DNA of 64,000 nucleotides from Pedobacter nutrimenti (GTDB lineage Bacteria > Bacteroidota > Bacteroidia > Sphingobacteriales > Sphingobacteriaceae), in NCBI RefSeq assembly GCF_003208655.1, contig NZ_QKLU01000002.1, positions 560,285 to 624,284 on the forward strand, in the 5' to 3' direction. The position numbers and the translations under genes were made by a program. Under the pieces are notes generated by a model. That model saw only the letters and a list, made by a program, of their open reading frames with translations, had not been told where the DNA came from and made no database searches. Positions 1 to 8,279 of the stretch are shown piece by piece (position 1 is the stretch's first letter; every line of letters starts with the position of its first letter).

Positions 1-519
1 AAGCCTCAGGGCCGGCATACAGAACAGCACGATGTTTTTTTTACGGTTGCTACGTCTATGAAAGAAACTGTGCCTGCGATAACTGGGTTTTGGCCCGAGG
101 CATCAGGAAAGCTGCATGTTGATGCCTGGCGGGAAGTGACCGAGGTGGATGGTTTCAAAATTGAAATCACAGAAAAGAAAGAACAAGAAAAAGATGCGCT
201 TAAATTGTTTTTCATCAACCTGGGAGGTTATAAAAAGGGCGAATTTGATGAATTGCATTATAAAATGCTGGTCGTAGCAGCCAATTTGGCTAATGCAACT
301 CAAAAAGCCAAGCAGACGGCATTTTATCAACATACCGGCTTTTCAGGTGCTGTTTCTCATATCGACGATAAGTACGGTGTGGATGTGGATGATGCTGTAG
401 AGATTCTGGAAATCCTCCCCAGAGAAATTAAAGAAAAATATAGTCTTCAGATTACACAGCAGAAAGATTTACCCAACGACGAAATTAACCTTGGGTATTT
501 TCCGTTGAATAAAATCTGA
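1..519 (+). CDS. DUF1543 family protein, 5' end missing
   Basis: The reading frame is open from base 1 with no stop before the ATG at position 58, and the residues coded before that ATG (PQGRHTEQHDVFF) belong to the conserved DUF1543 start, so the gene begins a few codons left of the window and position 58 is not its start. About 172 residues are visible. Conserved stretches include FWPEASGKLHVDAW near the beginning and LFFINLGGYKKGEFDELHY in the middle, which look like two related halves, followed by HIDDKYGVDVDDA. The family has no established function; it is a soluble protein with no signal peptide seen here. It converges on cphA across a shared terminator, so it is not in the cyanophycin operon. 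Confident in the family, not in any role. Confidence 0.85.
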   Translation, partial: KPQGRHTEQHDVFFTVATSMKETVPAITGFWPEASGKLHVDAWREVTEVDGFKIEITEKKEQEKDALKLFFINLGGYKKGEFDELHYKMLVVAANLANATQKAKQTAFYQHTGFSGAVSHIDDKYGVDVDDAVEILEILPREIKEKYSLQITQQKDLPNDEINLGYFPLNKI

Positions 520-532
520 GCGGGACGTAAAG

Positions 533-567
533 AAAAAAGCCAGCAGATCATCTGCTGGCTTTTTTTG
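533..567. terminator. Bidirectional intrinsic terminator
   Basis: GCCAGCAGAT and ATCTGCTGGC form a near-perfect hairpin, flanked by an A-run on the left and a T-run on the right, so it can end transcription of both the DUF1543 gene (plus) and cphA (minus). Confidence 0.9.
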
Positions 568-570
568 TAA

Positions 571-3186
571 TCAAACTCCAAACTCTTTATCCAGGTATTC
601 AGTAACCTTAACAATGGCATTATCTATAGTATCGCTTAAAATCGTCATAAACGATCCTGATTTTGCCGTTGCAATGATGTATTGGAGACAATCATTGCCA
701 TTGTTATTGATGATGACTTCCATATCAGGTTTCACTTCGTAAATACCCGATAAAAGCAGATCGATCAACTCTTGCTGATTTCGGCCCCTCAGGTATTTTT
801 CCTGACATATGATAATCTTATCAAACATTTGAGCGGCAATACGGGCTGTTTCTTTGATGTCCTCATCCCTACGGTCCCCTGTACCGGAAATGACCCCAAC
901 GTGTTCGGTGGCTTCAATGGTTTTCAAATAATCCTTAATTCCATTAAAACCATCCGGGTTATGTGCGAAATCAACAAGGATCTGAAACTCCTTAAATTTA
1001 AAAATATTCATCCTTCCAGGTGTCTGGGCTGCTGAAGGAATAAAAGTCTCTAGCGACATCCGGATGTCTTCAATTTTATACCCGCAAAGAAAAACAGCCA
1101 GGGTTGCAGCAAGTACGTTTTCAATCATGAATTCTACACTCCCGCCAAAGGTGATGGGAATATGGGTAACTTTATCCACCCTTATTTTCCAGTCTCCCTT
1201 TTTTATGGTGATGTAACCATTTTCATAAATGGCGGCGGTACCCCCTTTTTTACAATGTTCTACAATGGCTGGGTTCTTTTCGTCCATGCTGAAATAGGCG
1301 ACTTTGCAATCGGCATCATTGGCTATTTTAATACAGTATTTATTATCTGCATTTAACACCGCCCAGCCATCTCTTTTTACTGCACCAATGACCACATTTT
1401 TAACGCGTGTAAGGTCATCCAGGCTATGAATATCAGAGATTCCTAAATGGTCTTCCTGGATATTTGTCACCACACCGATATCACACTTATTAAAGCCAAG
1501 GCCTGCCCGAAGGATTCCCCCTCTTGCGGTTTCCAGTACGGCAAATTCTACAGTCGGATCTCTTAGAATAAACTCCGAACTGATGGGGCCAGTGGTATCC
1601 CCTTTCATGAGCAGGGTGTTTTGCACATAAATTCCATCCGAGGTGGTATAACCAACCCGGGTACCATTGCTTTTGACCATGTGGGCAATCAACCTGGTGG
1701 TGGTGGTTTTTCCGTTGGTTCCGGTCACTGCAATAATTGGAATCCTTGCAGATTTTCCTGGAGGATAAAGCATATCTATAACCGGGGCAGCCACGTTTCT
1801 TGGTAAACCTTCACTTGGGGCAAGGTGCATTCTGAAGCCCGGGGCTGCATTGACCTCTAGAATAACCCCGCCATTTTCTGTCAAAGGCTGTGTCAGGTTC
1901 TGTGCCATGACATCAATACCGCAAATATCAAGACCTATGATTCTGGAAATGCGTTCGCTGATGAAAATATTCTGCGGATGAACCAAATCTGTGACATCAA
2001 TGGAGGTTCCCCCCGTGCTCAAATTTGCCGTGGATTTTAAGTAGACGATCTCTCCGTTTGGTACAACCGTTTCAAGGGTATATTCCTTTTTTGCCAGTAA
2101 ATCCAGGGTGTCCCGGTCCACGATAATTTCTGTGAGTACATTTTCGTGGCCATAACCCCTTCTTGGGTCTTCGTTTTCCCTGTCTATCAGCTGCTGTATG
2201 GTGTATTGCCCATTCCCTTTCACATGGGCGGGTACTCTTAAGGCAGCAGCAACCATCTGGTGATCTATAACCAGTATCCTGAAGTCATAACCCGAGATAA
2301 ACTTTTCGATAATGATTTTTCTGGAATAGTTTTTTGCGTAGTCAAAAGCCGCTTTTGCAGCTTCTTCCGTCTTTACATTAATGGTCGCCCCTTTTCCATG
2401 ATTACCGTCAAGAGGTTTAAATACCAGCGGAAAGCCTATTTTTTTTATGGCTTCAGGTAATTCTTCCGCTTCTGAAATGGTTAGCCCCTTGGCCACCGGA
2501 ATAGCAGCGTCCTGTAAAAGTCTTTTGGTTTCATCTTTATTGCAGGCAATATCTACAGCAATGCTGTTGGTTTTCTCGGTCATGGTTGCTCTGAACCGGA
2601 CCTGGTTTTTTCCATAGCCCAGCTGAACGAGAGAGCTTTTGTTCAGCCTGATCCATGGTATATCTCGGGAAATGGCCTCATCCACAATGGAGCCGGTACT
2701 TGGGCCAAGACGCTCAGACTCCCGCAATTCTCTTAATTTCTGAATATGTTCTTCTATTTTGCAATCCTGGTTATCAATCAATGCTTCAGCAATTTTTACA
2801 GAAGCTTCAGCCGCGTACACACCTGCTTTTTCTTCCAGATAACTGAAAACAACATTGTAAATTCCTTCCGTCTTGGTTTGTCGTGTTCTGCCATAGCCCG
2901 TATCCATTCCAGCCAGAGTTTGAATTTCAAGAGCAATATGTTCTATCACATGGCCCATCCAGGTTCCTTCTTTAACCCTTTCAAAAAAGCCGCCGGCATG
3001 TCCTTTTGAGCAGCGGTGCGTAAAAAGAGTAGGAAGGGACTTTGTAATCCTTTCACTAAAACCATCAATGAGGTTGGTTGGTCTTTGCTCCAGATCTTCC
3101 AGATCCAGTCGCATTTGAATGAGTTTTTTTCTGTTAATTGACCAGATGTTTGGTCCTCTCAGCACTTGAATCCCTAATATTTTCAT
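571..3186 (-). CDS. cphA: Cyanophycin synthetase
   Basis: Non-ribosomal enzyme that uses ATP to add Asp to the polymer backbone and Arg to each Asp side chain, making the nitrogen store cyanophycin in the cytoplasm. The 871-residue length matches the family. Domains in order: N-terminal domain (1-~160) with an HxxEH motif at 79-83; ATP-grasp domain (~200-470) with K257, the loop GNHGKGA at 261-267 and EVNAAPG at 444-450; Mur-ligase-like domain (~480-871) with P-loop TGTNGKTTT at 488-496, ETARGGILR at 552-560 and NIQEDHLG at 575-582. All expected catalytic elements are present, so it should be active. It is divergent from cphB across a 340-base gap with repeated dyad sites. MurC-type ligases and glutathione synthetases lack this domain combination. 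The ATG at 3184-3186 precedes the typical MKIL start. Confidence 0.95.
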   Translation of the reverse strand: MKILGIQVLRGPNIWSINRKKLIQMRLDLEDLEQRPTNLIDGFSERITKSLPTLFTHRCSKGHAGGFFERVKEGTWMGHVIEHIALEIQTLAGMDTGYGRTRQTKTEGIYNVVFSYLEEKAGVYAAEASVKIAEALIDNQDCKIEEHIQKLRELRESERLGPSTGSIVDEAISRDIPWIRLNKSSLVQLGYGKNQVRFRATMTEKTNSIAVDIACNKDETKRLLQDAAIPVAKGLTISEAEELPEAIKKIGFPLVFKPLDGNHGKGATINVKTEEAAKAAFDYAKNYSRKIIIEKFISGYDFRILVIDHQMVAAALRVPAHVKGNGQYTIQQLIDRENEDPRRGYGHENVLTEIIVDRDTLDLLAKKEYTLETVVPNGEIVYLKSTANLSTGGTSIDVTDLVHPQNIFISERISRIIGLDICGIDVMAQNLTQPLTENGGVILEVNAAPGFRMHLAPSEGLPRNVAAPVIDMLYPPGKSARIPIIAVTGTNGKTTTTRLIAHMVKSNGTRVGYTTSDGIYVQNTLLMKGDTTGPISSEFILRDPTVEFAVLETARGGILRAGLGFNKCDIGVVTNIQEDHLGISDIHSLDDLTRVKNVVIGAVKRDGWAVLNADNKYCIKIANDADCKVAYFSMDEKNPAIVEHCKKGGTAAIYENGYITIKKGDWKIRVDKVTHIPITFGGSVEFMIENVLAATLAVFLCGYKIEDIRMSLETFIPSAAQTPGRMNIFKFKEFQILVDFAHNPDGFNGIKDYLKTIEATEHVGVISGTGDRRDEDIKETARIAAQMFDKIIICQEKYLRGRNQQELIDLLLSGIYEVKPDMEVIINNNGNDCLQYIIATAKSGSFMTILSDTIDNAIVKVTEYLDKEFGV

Positions 3187-3526
3187 TCTATTATAGTTTA
3201 ACGTTTAATGGTGGTCTGTTTGCAGGTATCTTTGTTTTTTATCAAAGATGGCATGACAAACTAATTTTATGGCATCACTGTATGCTTTAAGGACTCATCG
3301 GGGCCAGGATCGGGATTCAGTTGAAACCTGGTTAAGTGATGCACCGGCATTAAATGTCCGCCAAATTGGCCTGCCCCGGAAGTCTTGTTTTTTTCTATAA
3401 AACTACTAAATTATTTGATTTTTTTTAATGTCGGCCAACTTGGGAAAAATGATGATTTTGATAAAAAATCTCAATTATTGATTGAATGAACATATATTTG
3501 AAATAATAGGGATTTAAATAACAGCA
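3187..3526. promoter_or_regulatory. Divergent cphA-cphB control region
   Basis: A 340-base gap with no gene. It holds a 16-base direct repeat centred on CCAAnTTGG (3354-3369 and 3428-3443, 14 of 16 identical), a direct repeat ATGGCATSAC (3248-3257 and 3269-3278, 21-base period), an ATCTTTG/CAAAGAT inverted repeat (3228-3249), and GGGGCCAGG/CCTGCCCC arms (3300-3308, 3370-3377) that could close a long hairpin. A regulatory role is inferred from position and symmetry only. Confidence 0.5.
3493..3500 (+). promoter_or_regulatory. Candidate -7 element for cphB
   Basis: TATATTTG matches the Bacteroidetes -7 element TAnnTTTG and lies 26 bases before the cphB ATG. No good TTTG is seen at the -33 spacing, which would fit an activator-dependent promoter. 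Confidence 0.45.
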
Positions 3527-4402
3527 ATGGCTCCAAAAGGCAAATTAATTATTATTGGTGGCGCAATAAACACAGGTAGTTTTACAGAAACAGAGTTCGG
3601 CCTGCCTCAGAATATGAATTTTTTTGAAAGAGGCATTTTAAAACGGATTACCTTAGAATCAAGAAAGAAAAATGCTTCCCGGTTTGAGATTATTACGACC
3701 GCTTCCCTGATACCAGAGAAAGTTGGGGAGGAATATATCAAAGCATTTGTACAGCTTGATGTTCATGATGTTGGGGTGCTGAACATTAGCAACAGGGAGC
3801 AGGCCAATGATCCGGGAAACTGCTCCAGAATAGAGGCCGCAGATGTTATTATTTTCACCGGAGGTGATCAGCTCCGCTTGTCTTCTATTTTTGGGGGAAC
3901 TGCGATCCATCAGATTTTGCTTGATAAATATCAGGATGAAGAAATTGTAATTGCCGGAACATCTGCAGGTGCAGCAGCAAGCTCCAAAAACATGATTTAC
4001 CAGGGAAGCAGTAAAGATGCTTTACTAAAAGGAGAAGTGAAAATTACAGGAGGACTTGGCTTTATAGATGGGGTAATTGTTGATACGCATTTTGTACAAC
4101 GAGGCCGGATAGGACGCTTGCTGTATGCTGTTGCAAGCAATCCGGGTATTTTAGGGATTGGTTTGGGGGAAGATACAGGTTTGTATATTTCCCAAGGGAA
4201 CATCATGGAGGCTATAGGGTCTGGAATGGTGATGTTGGTTGATGGAAGACAGATGTCAGATACCAACCTGACCGATGTTGATATGGGGCAGCCGGTTTCT
4301 ATTAAGAATATGGTGGTACATGTGATGTGTGACGGGGACATTTATGACCTTACGGCGCATGCCCTAACAATCCATCACCCTAAATCTGTGGAGCTAAATT
4401 AG
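3527..4402 (+). CDS. cphB: Cyanophycinase
   Basis: Serine exopeptidase of family S51 that cuts cyanophycin into beta-Asp-Arg dipeptides. The 291-residue protein has the nucleophile in GTSAGAAA (Ser146), the upstream GGDQ (112-115), and the cyanophycinase signature DTHFVQRGRIGRL (186-198, His188), followed by GLGEDTGLY. It has no signal peptide, so it acts on the cytoplasmic polymer; secreted cyanophycinases carry an export signal. It starts 18 bases upstream of the isoaspartyl peptidase gene on the same strand and is divergent from cphA, which supports cyanophycin over the Asp-dipeptide substrates of PepE, the other S51 branch. The start ATG follows a -7-type box at 3493. Confidence 0.95.
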   Translation: MAPKGKLIIIGGAINTGSFTETEFGLPQNMNFFERGILKRITLESRKKNASRFEIITTASLIPEKVGEEYIKAFVQLDVHDVGVLNISNREQANDPGNCSRIEAADVIIFTGGDQLRLSSIFGGTAIHQILLDKYQDEEIVIAGTSAGAAASSKNMIYQGSSKDALLKGEVKITGGLGFIDGVIVDTHFVQRGRIGRLLYAVASNPGILGIGLGEDTGLYISQGNIMEAIGSGMVMLVDGRQMSDTNLTDVDMGQPVSIKNMVVHVMCDGDIYDLTAHALTIHHPKSVELN

Positions 4403-4420
4403 GATAAATACGATAAAGGA

Positions 4421-5263
4421 ATGAAAATCATTATTCATGGAGGCTTTTTTAGTGAATCAAGCACCAATCAGGAGATGAAAGAAGCTAAGCAGCAAGCCTT
4501 ATCGGACATTGTGGGAAGGGCTTATGTATTTTTAAAAGAACATACTGCTGTAGAAACCGTGGTTTTCGCAGTTGCTTTGCTGGAAGATTGTCCATTGTTT
4601 AATGCGGGTCTTGGCTCCCAGATTCAAAGTGATGGCCGGGTGAGGTTAAGTGCTTCCCTGATGGATGGTTCCAGTCAACGATTTAGCGGCGTCATTAATC
4701 TGGAGGATGTAAGACATCCTATAGAGGTATCGGCTAGGCTATTAGATTATGACGACAGGGTTTTAAGCGGGGAAGGTGCTTTGCTTTTTGCCAGGGAGCA
4801 GGGTTACGAATATTTTGATCCGGTTACTGAAGAAAGAAAAAATGAATATGCAGCAAAACTGGCCGGACTTTCCCGGGTCGGTACGGTGGGTTGTGTCGCT
4901 TTGGATAAAAACGGACATCTGGCTGCGGCGACTTCAACAGGTGGAAAGGGTTTTGAAATTCCCTGCAGGGTAAGTGATTCAGCTACTGTTGCAGGAAATT
5001 TTGCCAATGCTTATGCCGGCGTTTCCTGTACAGGTGTGGGAGAAGACATTGTAAGTGCAGGCCTGGCCGCTAAGATTGTGACTAGGGTTACTGATGGATT
5101 TTCTTTAAAAGAGGCTGCTGATAAATCTTTCGGGGAGCTGAAAGAAATTGATGGTTTTGCCGGAGTGATTGGTATCAGTGCTAGCGGGGAAATATATCAT
5201 ACAGATTCTCATCCTTATATGGTATGGGCAGCTTTTGATGGTAATTTACAAGTGTTTAGCTAA
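4421..5263 (+). CDS. Isoaspartyl peptidase / asparaginase-type Ntn hydrolase
   Basis: Threonine-type N-terminal-nucleophile hydrolase (family T2) that, by context, splits beta-Asp-Arg released by CphB into Asp and Arg. Autoproteolysis would occur before Thr155 in SRVGTVGCVALD, giving alpha and beta chains. Thr173 in TSTGG, Arg183 and Asp186 in RVSDS, and Thr204-Gly205 in SCTGVGE line up with the known catalytic and Asp-binding residues of E. coli IaaA. At 280 residues it is about 40 shorter than that enzyme, and the usual P-G-R-V-G-D-S segment reads P-C-R-V-S-D-S here. No signal peptide. It lies 18 bases behind cphB, so the two are almost certainly co-transcribed. Plain asparaginase activity is possible too. 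Confidence 0.88.
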   Translation: MKIIIHGGFFSESSTNQEMKEAKQQALSDIVGRAYVFLKEHTAVETVVFAVALLEDCPLFNAGLGSQIQSDGRVRLSASLMDGSSQRFSGVINLEDVRHPIEVSARLLDYDDRVLSGEGALLFAREQGYEYFDPVTEERKNEYAAKLAGLSRVGTVGCVALDKNGHLAAATSTGGKGFEIPCRVSDSATVAGNFANAYAGVSCTGVGEDIVSAGLAAKIVTRVTDGFSLKEAADKSFGELKEIDGFAGVIGISASGEIYHTDSHPYMVWAAFDGNLQVFS

Positions 5264-5281
5264 AAATGATATCTTTGTAAA

Positions 5282-5959
5282 ATGTATAAACTTTACCTGG
5301 TTCCGTTTTGTTTGTTTTTTGCACTTGGTGCAGCTGGACAATCTAGTAATTTTGTATTACAGGATGGAGGAACGGGCGCTGCCATTACAATTGCAGTTTC
5401 CAGACCAGATGAAAAGGATGGTGACGATTATTTTTCGGAAGCAGAAAGGACGGAAAAAAAGGGTGATTTGAATGAGGCTTTGAATTTGTTTGGAAAAGCG
5501 GCATTTGAATATAATAGTTCAAGGAAATTTAACCAATATGGCAGTGCTTTACTGAGGTTGAGCAATGTTCATTTATTGCTTGCCCATTATACAGAAGCAG
5601 AGCAGGTCATTCTAAATGTTGTGCTTAAAAATTATGGACGCATTGGAAGCCGTAAAGGTCAGATGGATGCCTATGGACAGTTGGGGCGAATTTATTTTGC
5701 AGCCAATAAAACGACGCAATCCTTATGGTTTTATACACAACAAGGCATCCTGGCCAGGCAATTAAAAGATGATGCTTCTTATATTGATTCTATTTTGGGC
5801 ATAGCCCTGGTAAAAATCAAAAAAAAGGAATATCAACTTGCGGTACGGGATGTAAACAGAGCGGAATTATTTGCACGCTCGATCAAAGGAAATCAGTTCA
5901 GTACGCAAATTAAAAACACCAGAAATTTGATTTCTGAGAAAGTTAATTTAAAGAAATAA
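5282..5959 (+). CDS. Exported TPR-repeat protein
   Basis: A 225-residue protein with an N-terminal signal peptide (hydrophobic residues 3-18, ending near AAGQ). The rest is helical with tetratricopeptide-like repeats, for example around YFSEAERTEKKGDLNEALNLFGKAAF and later repeats to residue ~190, indicating a protein-protein scaffold in the periplasm or at the outer membrane. It begins 18 bases after the isoaspartyl peptidase stop, but a TATCTTTG box at 5270-5277 and the different compartment suggest it may not belong functionally to the cyanophycin operon. A strong terminator follows. No specific function can be assigned. Confidence 0.75.
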   Translation: MYKLYLVPFCLFFALGAAGQSSNFVLQDGGTGAAITIAVSRPDEKDGDDYFSEAERTEKKGDLNEALNLFGKAAFEYNSSRKFNQYGSALLRLSNVHLLLAHYTEAEQVILNVVLKNYGRIGSRKGQMDAYGQLGRIYFAANKTTQSLWFYTQQGILARQLKDDASYIDSILGIALVKIKKKEYQLAVRDVNRAELFARSIKGNQFSTQIKNTRNLISEKVNLKK

Positions 5960-5989
5960 TAGGATTTGAAGAAGTTTTTCTAAGTTTAC

Positions 5990-6023
5990 AAAAAAGAGAC
6001 AGTATTATTACTGTCTCTTTTTT
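5990..6023 (+). terminator. Intrinsic terminator
   Basis: A 14-base perfect inverted repeat, AAAAAAGAGACAGT and its complement, with a 6-base loop and a T-run. It ends the cphB-peptidase-TPR transcript. The long upstream reading frame of the protease gene starts inside it, which argues for a later start there. Confidence 0.92.
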
Positions 6024-6090
6024 GTTTATTTCGGAAATTGGTATCATATTGGTTGTTGATTACAAAATGGATTTTAAATTATTTAAAGAG

Positions 6091-8214
6091 ATGTTGAAAA
6101 GAATATTAATGGTAACCTTCACGGCAGCGGTGCTGGCCTGTCAGGCAACCCCGAAGCAACAACCGGTTGTGGATGGTGTCCCTAATATAAAACCTGCCGA
6201 ACAGCAGAGCCTGGTGTGCAAGGAGGTGGTTGCCCTGATTGAAAACTATAACTATAAAAAAATTAAACTGAACGATTCAATTTCATCATTAATTCTCGAT
6301 AAATATATTAAGGCATTAGATGGCTCAAAAAGCTATTTTCAGGCAGCAGATATTAAAAGCTTTGAGCAATACAGAACAACGCTTGATGATGATTTCAGAA
6401 ACGGAGATTTAACTGGTGTTTTTTATATTTTCAACGTTTACCTGAAAAGGTACAATGAGTGGATTAATTATTCCCTTAACCAGGTGAAGGCTAAATATGA
6501 TTTTAATCAGAATGATACCTATACCTATGACAGGGAAAAAATGCCGTGGGCAGCATCTTCTGCAGCATTAAATGAGATCTGGAAGAAAAGGGTAAAATAC
6601 GAGCTGATCAATCTACAGATTGCAGGAACTCCGGAAGCAAAAAATATTGAAACCATTACCAAAAGATATCAGAACCTGAAATCACAAGTGGCCAAGCTGA
6701 ATAATCAGGATGTTTTTCAAATGATTATGGATGCTTTCACCGAGGTAATTGATCCACATACCAATTATTTTAACCCGGCCAATGCTCAGGCCTTCAATGA
6801 AGATATGGCGCGTTCCTTTGAAGGAATCGGGGCAAGGTTGCAACTGGATAATGAGGTGATTAAAATCTCAGAAATTATTGCAGGAGGGCCAGCCTTTAAA
6901 AGTAAATTATTAAGTGCGGGTGACCGGATCGTTGGCGTGGCTCAGGGTAATGGTGAATTTGAAGATATAATTGGATGGAGACTGGAAAATTCAGTAGCAA
7001 AGATAAAAGGACCCAAAGGGACTAAAGTAAGATTGAAAATTATTCCTGCAGGACATGAGCTTTCTTCCAAACCAGTAATTATTGAACTGACCCGGGAAAA
7101 AATAATAATGGAGGAACAATCGGCAAAAAAACAGGTGAAAACGATTGAATCCAACGGGCAAACCTATAAAATTGGTATTATTAAAGTACCTGGATTTTAT
7201 GCAGACTTTAAAGCTGCCAATGCCGGTGATCCAAATTATAAAAGTACCACCAGGGATGTTAAGCTATTGATCGATACGTTGAAAAACAAAGATAAAGTAG
7301 ATGCTATTGTGATGGATTTAAGGGCTAATGGCGGAGGATCTCTACTGGAAGCAATTGATTTAACGGGTCTTTTTATCGGCAGGGGCCCGGTGGTTCAGGT
7401 AAAAGACCTTAGAGGCAAAGTAGAGGTTAGTGAAGCCACAAACAATGCCCCGGCTTGGGATGGTCCTTTTGGAGTAATGGTAGACCGTTTGAGCGCTTCG
7501 GCATCAGAGATTTTTTCTGGCGCGATCCAGGATTATGGAAGAGGTATTATTATGGGGACCCAAACCTATGGTAAAGGAACAGTACAATCATCTATTGACC
7601 TGAATAAGCTGGTCAACCCTTCTCTTTTGCAAAGACTTGCAGCATTGGTCAGTAAGGAAGGTTCGGTTAGTGTTTCCGGTGCTTCAGGAGGCATTACGCC
7701 CCCTCAATTGGGACAGATCAATTTGACCATGGCCAAGTTTTACAGGGTTACCGGCAGCAGTACACAACACAAAGGCGTAATGCCCGATATTATTTTTCCT
7801 TCTGTTTATCCAATGGATAAAATTGGAGAAGATACAGAGCCTTCTGCTTTGCCTTGGGATGTTGTTCCCCGTTCAAATTTCACACCAGTTAAGGACTTGA
7901 CTGCAATCCGATCAAGCCTGGTTAAACTGCATGAACAACGTATGGCGGGTTCTCTGGACTATAAGGTGCTTCAGCAGGATATTGCTGAGATGAAAAAACG
8001 GGAAAATGAAACCTCTGTTACGCTCAATGAAAGTAAATTGAAAACGGAACGGGATGCCCTCGAAGCAAAATCACTGGCAAAAACCAATGAGCTAAGGGCC
8101 GCCAGAGGTTTGGCTGCTTTAAAGAAAGGAGAAAAAGCAGGTAAAAATGAAGCCTTTGATTTTATGGAAAATGAAAGCCTTAAAGTCATGGCAGACCTGA
8201 TGCAGATCAAATAA
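6091..8214 (+). CDS. prc: C-terminal (tail-specific) processing protease, lipoprotein
   Basis: Family S41 protease that trims or degrades envelope proteins from their C-termini. I place the start at 6091: it gives MLKRILMVTFTAAVLAC, a typical lipoprotein signal with Cys17, whereas earlier in-frame ATGs at 6022 and 6067 lie in or next to the upstream terminator and add acidic residues. The 707-residue protein has an N-terminal helical domain, a PDZ domain (about 235-330), the S41 core with Ser470 in SASASEIF, Asp481 in AIQDYG and Lys495 in YGKGTVQ (the same spacing as the E. coli Prc triad), and a C-terminal Tsp-type domain. It is monocistronic, between two terminators. Lipidation would anchor it in the envelope. 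Confidence 0.92.
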   Translation: MLKRILMVTFTAAVLACQATPKQQPVVDGVPNIKPAEQQSLVCKEVVALIENYNYKKIKLNDSISSLILDKYIKALDGSKSYFQAADIKSFEQYRTTLDDDFRNGDLTGVFYIFNVYLKRYNEWINYSLNQVKAKYDFNQNDTYTYDREKMPWAASSAALNEIWKKRVKYELINLQIAGTPEAKNIETITKRYQNLKSQVAKLNNQDVFQMIMDAFTEVIDPHTNYFNPANAQAFNEDMARSFEGIGARLQLDNEVIKISEIIAGGPAFKSKLLSAGDRIVGVAQGNGEFEDIIGWRLENSVAKIKGPKGTKVRLKIIPAGHELSSKPVIIELTREKIIMEEQSAKKQVKTIESNGQTYKIGIIKVPGFYADFKAANAGDPNYKSTTRDVKLLIDTLKNKDKVDAIVMDLRANGGGSLLEAIDLTGLFIGRGPVVQVKDLRGKVEVSEATNNAPAWDGPFGVMVDRLSASASEIFSGAIQDYGRGIIMGTQTYGKGTVQSSIDLNKLVNPSLLQRLAALVSKEGSVSVSGASGGITPPQLGQINLTMAKFYRVTGSSTQHKGVMPDIIFPSVYPMDKIGEDTEPSALPWDVVPRSNFTPVKDLTAIRSSLVKLHEQRMAGSLDYKVLQQDIAEMKKRENETSVTLNESKLKTERDALEAKSLAKTNELRAARGLAALKKGEKAGKNEAFDFMENESLKVMADLMQIK

Positions 8215-8230
8215 CAGGAGACCAGACATA

Positions 8231-8264
8231 AAAAAACGCCCTTATTTTCATAAGGGCGTTTTTT
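8231..8264. terminator. Bidirectional intrinsic terminator
   Basis: A 15-base perfect stem (AAAAAACGCCCTTAT and its complement) with loop TTTC serves the convergent prc (plus) and SPFH gene (minus). Confidence 0.93.
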
Positions 8265-8279
8265 TATGGGAGGATTTTG

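Noticed and set aside
3300..3377. 78-base stretch with pairing GGGGC/GCCCC ends, tRNA-sized
   Set aside because: No T-loop (GGTTCGANNCC), no D-arm or anticodon stem, so it is not a tRNA gene.
6022..6090. Earlier in-frame starts for the tail-specific protease (6022, 6067)
   Set aside because: The 6022 ATG lies in the upstream terminator, and neither gives a proper lipoprotein signal; 6091 does.
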